Positions 1 to 5,890 of a DNA stretch of 8,055 bases are shown here, in pieces (within the stretch, counting starts at the first letter, position 1; every line of letters begins with the position of its first letter). A program made the position numbers and the translations under genes. This DNA is from SAT2750 sp964476375 (GTDB lineage Bacteria > Planctomycetota > Planctomycetia > Pirellulales > Pirellulaceae): contig CAYYZW010000250.1 in the NCBI GenBank assembly GCA_964476375.1, forward strand, positions 1 to 8,055, given 5' to 3'. The notes beneath the pieces are model-generated. The model worked only from the letters and a program-made list of their open reading frames with translations, had not been told where the DNA came from and did not search any database.

Positions 1-143
1 TGGTCACCAGAGATGATTAGAACAAGGATCTGGCCGAGGACTTTCGGGCACGCGGCGATGCCCGCCACAGTCCGCTCGGTCATCATCCTTAACAGACGAA
101 CCGCTTCTCCACCACGCCCTACCTTGTACGTCTGGAAGCAACG
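1..143 (+). other. Interrupted upstream coding-like region of the 923-aa gene
   Basis: The reading frame of the following gene continues upstream of its first ATG but meets TAA at 90-92 and TAG at 18-20. Between 93 and 143 the frame reads as a plausible beta strand (TTPYLVRLEA directly before the ATG), matching the alternating hydrophobic pattern just downstream. Codons in 21-89 of the same frame (GAT CTG GCC GAG GAC and so on) also look coding. The alternative frame open from position 1 through 303 has atypical AGA/AGG/CGA-rich codons, but it could join the gene through a single indel near 90-108. I infer that the gene once extended upstream and is now interrupted by nonsense changes, a frameshift or a sequencing/assembly error. 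I see no separate gene here. Confidence 0.4.
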
Positions 144-2915
144 ATGCTGGAGCGGGAAACGACTGCCAACCTGCAGACCCTGCTGCGGCTTGCCGAGAAG
201 GATGTTTCCCTGGAAAGTCGCATTCGAGTCAGCCCCAGTCGGCTGGCAGTTCACCGCGTCGATATTCAGATTCCAGAAGATTTTGAGATCATCGAGGTGG
301 TAGCACCAGGGCTTGTCGACTGGTCCCGCAATCGCCGGGGCGGGGAGGATGTATCGCAGGACATTCTCACCGTGCTTCTCGGCGTTGGCCACCGGCAGGC
401 TTTTGATGTGATCGTGCGCGGCCTCATCAAGGCCTCGCTGGAGGATGGAGTCACGGAGATTCCCCGGCTGAGCCTGCTGGGGATGCTGCGTCAGCAGGGA
501 CAGGTCGTTGTGCAGACAGACCCGTCCTTTGATGTGAAGATCCTCGAGTTGAATAATTGTCAACAACAGTCCCTGGAGACGGTTGCGGGCTGGTTGCAAG
601 GCGGCCAGCGTTCACTTGCACGATTGGTGCTTTTCCATCGTGACGGTAATTATGGTGGGTCTGTCCAGCTGGAACGCCGGGAGGCAATCGTTCATGGAAC
701 CACATTCACGAATATTCGTGTTACCGATCGTGCCATCGAGGAGACGATCCTGCTTGACTTGAACGTCAGCAATGCAGGGATTGACGAAATTGTCTTCCAG
801 TTGCCAGCCGGCCTGGCCAATGCCCGAGTGGATGCCCCACTGCTGAGACGGATTGAGAGGTCGACGGTGGTGGCGGATGATCCCGAGAGCCCGTTGCAAG
901 TCACGATCCAACTTCAGGATGAAGTGATTGGGAGAATCCAGGTGCTTGTCGAGCATGACCGGGAATTGAGCAAGGATACCCGTATCCAGTTTGCTCCGAT
1001 CCCGCTGCTGGAAACCGGGCAGACCGAAAATCGCCTGGTGGCGATCGACTCCTCTGGCTATGAAGTCACGGTGGAGACCATGGATGGGCTGGAAAAGCTG
1101 TCGCCGCAGTCCGCCTCCTACCAGTCCCTGGTCAACCGGATGGGGAATACCCTGGGCGATGTGTTTGTAGTTTCAGGGAATTCGACCAATGGGACTCCCG
1201 TGCTTGGCTACAAGATCGTGCGCCGTGAAATGCGACAGCTGACATCCGCACTTGTCTCACTTTCCGAAGTGACGCTGGTGATGGATGAACAGGGTTCGTA
1301 CCGGGCCCGCCAGGTTTACGAGATGGACAACCGCACCGAGCAGTTTATAGACCTGCGATTGCCGAGAGGCTCCCAGCTCTGGGTGGTTCAGGTGGGGGAG
1401 CATCCGGTCAAGCCACGCCAGGTACCGGGCCAGGAGGATGATCGTACTGTCAGGATTCCGATTCAACGACTTGCTGAGGGGGATGCCGAGTTCCGCGTGA
1501 TGCTGATTTATGGTGGAGATACGACCACGCTTGGTTCCTGGGGGAAAGTCCAGTTCCCCTTTGTGGAGATGGTGAGTGCCGTAAACATTGAAAAGACACA
1601 TGTTTCACTCCACCTTCCGGAAACCCACCGCTGGTACCGCTTCGGGGGCACAACCCAGCAGGTCCAGTCCTATGATGAACTGGTGGTGGAACAGTACCAG
1701 CAGCGGCGTTCCAAGACCAAGAAGTTGCTGGAAAAGATCAACCTGGGCAAGGACGTTTATTCCCTTTCCCGGATCCAGAACAATCTCAAGAGTCAGCAAC
1801 TGGAATTGCTTCAGGACCAGAAGCTCCAGGGACAGGTTGCCGATGACGTGGCAAGCGAGCTGAATATGAACTACGCGGCGAATGAAGAGTTGCTCAGGGA
1901 AGTTGAGGGGAGCCTGCAAGAACTGCGTGACGAGGATCGGACCCGTTCGTTCGGTAATCGTTATGAATGGAACAAGGGTTTCAAGGAGCAGGACAACAAC
2001 ATCTCCCGCAACGCTGTCCAGCAACTGGGGCAAAATTTTGATTCCCTGGGGAGGCCGAGTGGAGGGGGAGCCGGCAGTGGCCTGTTTCAGGATAACTGGT
2101 TCCGTCATAACGGCCTGGTTGTCGAATCGGCTGGTGACGGAGCGAAAGAAAAGACCCGCGTTGACATGAATGACCCGGCCAAGCCGGGCCAGACGAGGCG
2201 GCCCATGGCCAAACGCCCGATGGCCAAGCCGCAAGGGAAGACATCTTCAGCTGCGGAGAGGGAGGATGCACAGAAGGAAGAGGGGCCCGCATCCCAGCAA
2301 TCAGACCAGCGGCGTCAGTCCCAGTTGGATCTCTACCAGAGAAAGCTCAACTCGGAGTACAGTGAACTGGAGAAGAAAAACATCCTTCCGGCTGACAACA
2401 TGGGGCGGGATGGGGAATTGATGGGTGGCATGGGTGGCATGGGTGGTGGCGGGGGCTTTGCTTCCAATGCCGATTCGTTGGCAGGGCTGGCGGATGGTTC
2501 TTCGGTCGAGGGTGGTGATGCGAGGTTGGATGCCCCTGTTACCGGGTTGGCCAGCCTGGCTGCTTTTGAGATTCCCACGCGAGGTCAGGCATTCCATTTC
2601 AAGACGATTGGCGGAGCGATTGAAATTGAGGCTCGCCATCTGGACCAGAGCATGGCAGAGAAAGGTGGACGGCTTGGCTGGCTGGCTGGGAGCTTGATTG
2701 GATTGCTATTGCTTGTCCAGATAGGCGGCCGCCTGGCTCGTCACCGGATTGGTGGAAGCGTGATGGCCGCCCTGTTGTTTTTGTACTCCTGCCCGCTGAT
2801 GTTGGCCTCGGTAATTCCTCTGGGTGGATTCCTGCTGATGCTGGTCAGTATTTCCTGGATTTGCTGGCTCTACCTTGGGCCCGGGCGGAACGCCGCGGTG
2901 AAAGAGCTGAATTGA
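144..2915 (+). CDS. Large periplasmic protein with C-terminal membrane anchor, probably N-terminally truncated
   Basis: No specific function is recognised; the style matches long hypothetical proteins of Planctomycetes. Residues 1 to about 515 are beta-rich with alternating hydrophobic residues. Residues about 515-605 are charged and helical (KTKKLLEKI, NEELLREVEGSLQEL) and probably form a coiled coil. Residues about 636-800 are low-complexity, rich in Gly, Lys, Gln and Ser, with a repeated RPMAK (686-695) and an MGG repeat (760-768). A short conserved-looking module follows (EIPTRGQAFHFK, 809-820). Three membrane helices lie at about 844-862, 871-890 and 892-910. The Arg-rich loop RLARHR (863-868) suggests that the large N-terminal region is outside the cytoplasm, yet the N-terminus MLERETTANL is not a signal peptide. 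The ATG at 144 has a GGAAG at 134-138, but the frame upstream looks coding, so this start may be internal and the product a fragment. Coding status is secure; completeness is doubtful. Confidence 0.8.
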   Translation: MLERETTANLQTLLRLAEKDVSLESRIRVSPSRLAVHRVDIQIPEDFEIIEVVAPGLVDWSRNRRGGEDVSQDILTVLLGVGHRQAFDVIVRGLIKASLEDGVTEIPRLSLLGMLRQQGQVVVQTDPSFDVKILELNNCQQQSLETVAGWLQGGQRSLARLVLFHRDGNYGGSVQLERREAIVHGTTFTNIRVTDRAIEETILLDLNVSNAGIDEIVFQLPAGLANARVDAPLLRRIERSTVVADDPESPLQVTIQLQDEVIGRIQVLVEHDRELSKDTRIQFAPIPLLETGQTENRLVAIDSSGYEVTVETMDGLEKLSPQSASYQSLVNRMGNTLGDVFVVSGNSTNGTPVLGYKIVRREMRQLTSALVSLSEVTLVMDEQGSYRARQVYEMDNRTEQFIDLRLPRGSQLWVVQVGEHPVKPRQVPGQEDDRTVRIPIQRLAEGDAEFRVMLIYGGDTTTLGSWGKVQFPFVEMVSAVNIEKTHVSLHLPETHRWYRFGGTTQQVQSYDELVVEQYQQRRSKTKKLLEKINLGKDVYSLSRIQNNLKSQQLELLQDQKLQGQVADDVASELNMNYAANEELLREVEGSLQELRDEDRTRSFGNRYEWNKGFKEQDNNISRNAVQQLGQNFDSLGRPSGGGAGSGLFQDNWFRHNGLVVESAGDGAKEKTRVDMNDPAKPGQTRRPMAKRPMAKPQGKTSSAAEREDAQKEEGPASQQSDQRRQSQLDLYQRKLNSEYSELEKKNILPADNMGRDGELMGGMGGMGGGGGFASNADSLAGLADGSSVEGGDARLDAPVTGLASLAAFEIPTRGQAFHFKTIGGAIEIEARHLDQSMAEKGGRLGWLAGSLIGLLLLVQIGGRLARHRIGGSVMAALLFLYSCPLMLASVIPLGGFLLMLVSISWICWLYLGPGRNAAVKELN
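2199..2228 (+). repeat. Imperfect 15-bp tandem duplication encoding RPMAK twice
   Basis: Two adjacent in-frame 15-base units (2199-2213 and 2214-2228) both encode Arg-Pro-Met-Ala-Lys with synonymous differences. They lie in the basic, low-complexity linker between the coiled coil and the membrane helices of the 923-aa protein. The synonymous divergence suggests an old duplication under weak protein-level constraint. Confidence 0.7.
2421..2447 (+). repeat. Three 9-bp tandem units encoding Met-Gly-Gly
   Basis: The unit ATGGGTGGC is repeated at 2421-2429 and 2430-2438, then ATGGGTGGT at 2439-2447, followed by a GGCGGGGGC glycine run. Encoded residues 760-771 read MGGMGGMGGGGG, a flexible linker ahead of the C-terminal module. 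Short perfect units like these can change copy number by replication slippage without shifting the frame. Confidence 0.85.
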
Positions 2916-2980
2916 CAGTTGTGATGACTGTGAGGGACTGGCAATAGCGACTGAAGACCCAGGGTGACCGCGTTCGAAGA

Positions 2981-3009
2981 TGAACAAGGAACGGGATCCA
3001 GCGTAGAAT
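2981..3009 (+). promoter_or_regulatory. Possible sigma-70-type promoter for the VCBS-TPR-cytochrome operon
   Basis: TGAACA at 2981-2986 matches four of six bases of the -35 consensus, and TAGAAT at 3004-3009 matches five of six of the -10 consensus, with a 17-base spacer. Transcription would start near 3016, about 38 bases ahead of the ATG at 3054. The element sits in the 138-base gap between the 923-aa gene and the VCBS gene, the longest gene-free gap between the genes here. A match of this quality can occur by chance, so this is a candidate only. Confidence 0.3.
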
Positions 3010-3053
3010 GGGTACCGTTGTCTTTGTGCCCCTGCTCTTGCCTACCATCTGCC

Positions 3054-4460
3054 ATGAATGTCAAACAGGAGACGTCCGAGGCGGTGGTGGAAGGCGCGAC
3101 GTCCAATTTTCATCTTCTGGATATCTTCCTGGGGCTCGTCGTGATCCTTCTCGGGGTGCTGCTGGCCAGCCGGATGATCCCCGGTAACGCTCGGCAACGG
3201 ATTCTCTCCCCGGTTGCGGTGCCAGAGAAATCTCCTGCGGTCTCCTGGAGACGGGCTGACCTTTCACTGCCCCTGCAGATTGATGAGAAGCTGGTTGCAT
3301 TGCTTCTCCCGGAAGGAGAAAAAATGGAGGATCAGCGGCAGGAACACCGGGTAACCCATGTACAGGTTGTCGATTTTGACAAGGACGGGGTGAATGATGT
3401 GCTTGCCTGCGACGGCGGAGGAAACCAGGTCGTCCTGTTTCAACACCAGTCGGGAAAGAACTGGAAATCCACCATCCTGGCAAATCGTTTGCAAGTGCCC
3501 GCACACGCGACCATCGTGGACATTGACCAGGACAATGACAATGACGTGATCGTTTCCCTGCTGGGGGATATCCTGCCCTCCGATGAACTGGTGGGGGCGG
3601 TTGTTCTGCTGAAGAACGAGGGAGACAGTTTCACGCAACACCTGCTTTTGGATGATGTGCGACGGGTTGCCGACGTCCAGCCTGGGGATCTTGATGGGGA
3701 TGGAGACCTGGACCTGGCTGTGGCGGTATTCGGATATGGACGAGGAGAGATTCTCTGGCTGGAGAACCTCGGTGAACAGGGGTTCCAGGATCACCTGGTA
3801 ATCTCCCGACCGGGCGTGATCCATGTGCCGGTGGAGGATTACGATGGGGATGGTGATCTCGACCTGGCGACCATCGTCTCACAGGATGACGAAGAGGTCT
3901 GGGTGTTTGAAAACAACGGCCAGGGGAATTTCACCAACCACATGATCTACTTGACACATAATTATGACGTGGGCGGAGGTGGCCTGGTTGCATCCGATCT
4001 GGATCAAGATGGTGATATGGACTTCCTCCTTTCCCAGGGAGATAACCTGGAATATGGCCATGGCTGGCCACAGCCCTACCACGGCTGCGTCTGGGTCCGC
4101 AACGATGGGGACTGGAACTTCACGGCACAGCAGATCGGGGCACTGGGGGGCACCTATGCCACGAATGCCGGGGATCTGGACCAGGATGGTGACCTTGACC
4201 TGGTGATGGTCAGCATGTCCAACGACTGGACCGATTCCTCTCATCCGACGATTGCCTGGGTAGAAAACGATGGCACGAACAACTTCACGCGGACATGGAC
4301 GATCGATACGACACCCGTCGAACTGATCACCCTGGATGTGGGGGATATTGACGGGGATGGTATTCCGGACCTGGTTGCCGGTCGCTTGCGCGTCCCCACC
4401 ACGGTGGCTCCTGAATCCAAAGCGATTGCTGTTTGGCTCTCTGGAGAGGGAAAACCATGA
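3054..4460 (+). CDS. Membrane-anchored VCBS/FG-GAP seven-repeat beta-propeller protein
   Basis: The 468-residue product has a short N-terminal tail, one membrane helix at about residues 21-39 (LLDIFLGLVVILLGVLLAS), then a domain predicted to lie outside the cytoplasm. Seven Asp-rich loops of the FG-GAP/VCBS type start at residues 107, 156, 212, 262, 315, 374 and 431 (for example DLDGDGDLDLA and DIDGDGIPDLV). They are spaced 49-59 residues apart, as expected for a seven-bladed propeller with calcium-binding loops. Between loops are typical strands such as WLENLG, WVRNDG and WVENDG. Loop two (DIDQDNDND) has Asn where Gly is usual. Such propellers usually serve in protein or ligand binding rather than catalysis. 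The ATG at 3054 is chosen over an in-frame GTG at 2964 because the extra 30 residues look non-coding and would put the membrane helix far from the N-terminus. No clear Shine-Dalgarno precedes 3054. The gene is the first of an apparent operon with the TPR and cytochrome genes. Confidence 0.9.
   Translation: MNVKQETSEAVVEGATSNFHLLDIFLGLVVILLGVLLASRMIPGNARQRILSPVAVPEKSPAVSWRRADLSLPLQIDEKLVALLLPEGEKMEDQRQEHRVTHVQVVDFDKDGVNDVLACDGGGNQVVLFQHQSGKNWKSTILANRLQVPAHATIVDIDQDNDNDVIVSLLGDILPSDELVGAVVLLKNEGDSFTQHLLLDDVRRVADVQPGDLDGDGDLDLAVAVFGYGRGEILWLENLGEQGFQDHLVISRPGVIHVPVEDYDGDGDLDLATIVSQDDEEVWVFENNGQGNFTNHMIYLTHNYDVGGGGLVASDLDQDGDMDFLLSQGDNLEYGHGWPQPYHGCVWVRNDGDWNFTAQQIGALGGTYATNAGDLDQDGDLDLVMVSMSNDWTDSSHPTIAWVENDGTNNFTRTWTIDTTPVELITLDVGDIDGDGIPDLVAGRLRVPTTVAPESKAIAVWLSGEGKP
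4443..4450 (+). promoter_or_regulatory. Shine-Dalgarno site of the TPR gene
   Basis: GGAGAGGG ends six bases before the ATG at 4457 and lies inside the last codons of the VCBS gene. It decides for the ATG over an in-frame TTG at 4433, which would add only eight residues (MALWRGKT) ahead of the membrane anchor. Confidence 0.6.
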
Positions 4461-5833
4461 GTGGATTCCGGCGGGCATTGATCGTGCTGATCCTGGTGGA
4501 ACTGGCTGCTGCTGTGGTTGTTCACTGGCTGCTCTCCCCACCTGTCCCGCTTCCGGTCTCGGCACTGGGTACGCAGGAATCAGGACTGCTGACGGACATG
4601 CAGGCATTGGAGGCAAAGCATGACCCGGGGGACATTCAAAGCTGGGTGACGATCGGTGATTTTTATTGTTCCTTTGGACTCCTGCCGGAGGCGGAGTACT
4701 GCCTGGAGCAGGCGGCCCGGCTCGGAACCCTTGACGAGAATGGAATCCTGCTGCGAGGGAACATCCTTAGTCGACTCGGTCGCATGGATGAAGCGGAACC
4801 GTATTTCCGGGAGGTGATTGATAGTCGTGGTGACCGCACCAGTGACGCCTGGATCCAGCTGGCACTCGATGGTCTCCGGCAAGAAGACATTCAGCAGGCA
4901 GAGCAGGCTTTGCGGCAGTCAGCCAGGCAGCCCATCGCCCAGCTGGCACTGGCCCGGCTTCTGATGAGAACCGACCGGGTGTCCGAGGCGATAGCCGTGC
5001 TCGACCAGTTGCTTGAGGACTTCCCGGGCTCGATGAGGGCCTTTCAGCTTAAAAGCTGGGCCTATGAAAAACTTGGCAATTCACAGGCGGCCAGGGAAAA
5101 CTACGAGCTCTCCCAGCGGCATGTCCAGATTGTCTCTATGCTCACGCCGGTCCGCCAGCATGATGAGCAGATGCACCAGCAATACGGACCCGGTCGTTTC
5201 ATGGTCGAGAGTGGACTCCTGGAACAACAGGGAGACTATGCTGGGGCAGTGGAGAAGGTGGAGCAGGCCATCGAGCAGATGAAACCACTTCGCCGGTTTT
5301 TTCACTCGATGCGAGCAGCACAACTTTACCTGGAAATCGATCAGCCGCGACAGGCACTGAGGCACCTTCGGATGGTGTTGGTGCTCGATGGGGAGTCGGC
5401 TGAGATCTGGGAGCTGGCAGGGGTCGCCTGGCTCGCACTCGGTGAAAAAGAGAATGCCCGTCAGGCCTGGTTGGAAGGGACGAAGTTCCGGGCCGGCAAG
5501 TTCATGCCGGCGAACCAGTACCTGCACCAGAAACTGGCAGATTCGTTTACCGAAACCGGGGAGGAGGAACTGGCCAGACGCCATCGGGGGTTGATGCACT
5601 ATGAAAAAGGTCGTCTTGCCTGGCGGGAAAATGACCTCCGTACGGCACTGGTTTCTTTTAACGAGGCGACTCAATTTCTCCCCCTGCACGCTGCCAGCTG
5701 GTTTTACCTGGCCGAGACACGACGCGCAGAAAATGACCGCCAGGGGGCTCGTACTGCCTACCTGAAATGCTTGCAGCAAAATGCCAATCACGGCCGTGCT
5801 CGCGTTGCTTTCGAGTTGCTCGATGCTGAATGA
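4457..5833 (+). CDS. Membrane-anchored tetratricopeptide repeat (TPR) protein
   Basis: The 458-residue product begins with a positively charged start (MSGFRR) and one membrane helix at about residues 7-27, an uncleaved anchor or signal peptide, followed by a Pro-rich linker (PPVPLPV). From residue about 61 to the end it is made of helical pairs of TPR type. Recognisable units lie near 61-94, 95-128, 161-190, 193-222, 246-280, 281-312, 315-342, 381-411 and 413-443, with typical hallmarks such as GRMDEAEPYFREV, GEKENARQAW and NDRQGARTAYLKCL. About ten repeats are plausible, forming a superhelix for protein-protein contacts. The start codon overlaps the VCBS stop (ATGA), implying translational coupling. 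The octahaem cytochrome follows after 57 bases. I infer a periplasmic scaffold for that cytochrome; the partner is not shown by the sequence. Confidence 0.9.
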   Translation: MSGFRRALIVLILVELAAAVVVHWLLSPPVPLPVSALGTQESGLLTDMQALEAKHDPGDIQSWVTIGDFYCSFGLLPEAEYCLEQAARLGTLDENGILLRGNILSRLGRMDEAEPYFREVIDSRGDRTSDAWIQLALDGLRQEDIQQAEQALRQSARQPIAQLALARLLMRTDRVSEAIAVLDQLLEDFPGSMRAFQLKSWAYEKLGNSQAARENYELSQRHVQIVSMLTPVRQHDEQMHQQYGPGRFMVESGLLEQQGDYAGAVEKVEQAIEQMKPLRRFFHSMRAAQLYLEIDQPRQALRHLRMVLVLDGESAEIWELAGVAWLALGEKENARQAWLEGTKFRAGKFMPANQYLHQKLADSFTETGEEELARRHRGLMHYEKGRLAWRENDLRTALVSFNEATQFLPLHAASWFYLAETRRAENDRQGARTAYLKCLQQNANHGRARVAFELLDAE

Positions 5834-5877
5834 ACGGGGTTGGTAAGGTCTCAGTAGTCCACGACAGGGTGTTTTGT

Positions 5878-5882
5878 TAAGG
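5878..5882 (+). promoter_or_regulatory. Weak Shine-Dalgarno site of the cytochrome gene
   Basis: TAAGG lies eight bases before the ATG at 5891 and matches the 5' half of the Shine-Dalgarno consensus. It supports this ATG as the start, which also places the two membrane helices right at the N-terminus. The rest of the 57-base gap (5834-5890) shows no convincing promoter or terminator. Confidence 0.45.
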
Positions 5883-5890
5883 TCACCTTT

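Noticed and set aside
13..303. 96-codon plus-strand open frame at the window start
   Set aside because: It overlaps the 923-aa gene from 144 onward and uses rare-looking Arg codons. At most its first part could be a frameshifted piece of that gene.
1605..2234. 209-codon minus-strand open frame within the 923-aa gene
   Set aside because: The sense frame has a credible coiled coil and linker. The antisense product has no recognisable features.
2912..2917. TTGACA perfect -35 hexamer at the end of the 923-aa gene
   Set aside because: At a spacing of 16-18 bases there is no -10-like sequence; the nearest AT-rich hexamer (GCAATA) is 23 bases away.
2915..2931. ACAGT...ACTGT inverted repeat at the stop of the 923-aa gene as a terminator
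   Set aside because: The stem is only five pairs with a seven-base loop and no T-run follows.
2964..3053. GTG start that would add 30 residues to the VCBS protein
   Set aside because: The added segment does not look like protein from this genome, overlaps the candidate promoter, and moves the membrane anchor away from the N-terminus.
3879..4616. 245-codon minus-strand open frame across the VCBS/TPR junction
   Set aside because: It overlaps two well-supported genes, and its composition mirrors the complement of the Asp-rich repeats. No start signal or domain was seen.
5081..5791. 236-codon minus-strand open frame within the TPR gene
   Set aside because: It is antisense to a clear TPR protein and shows no independent coding signature.
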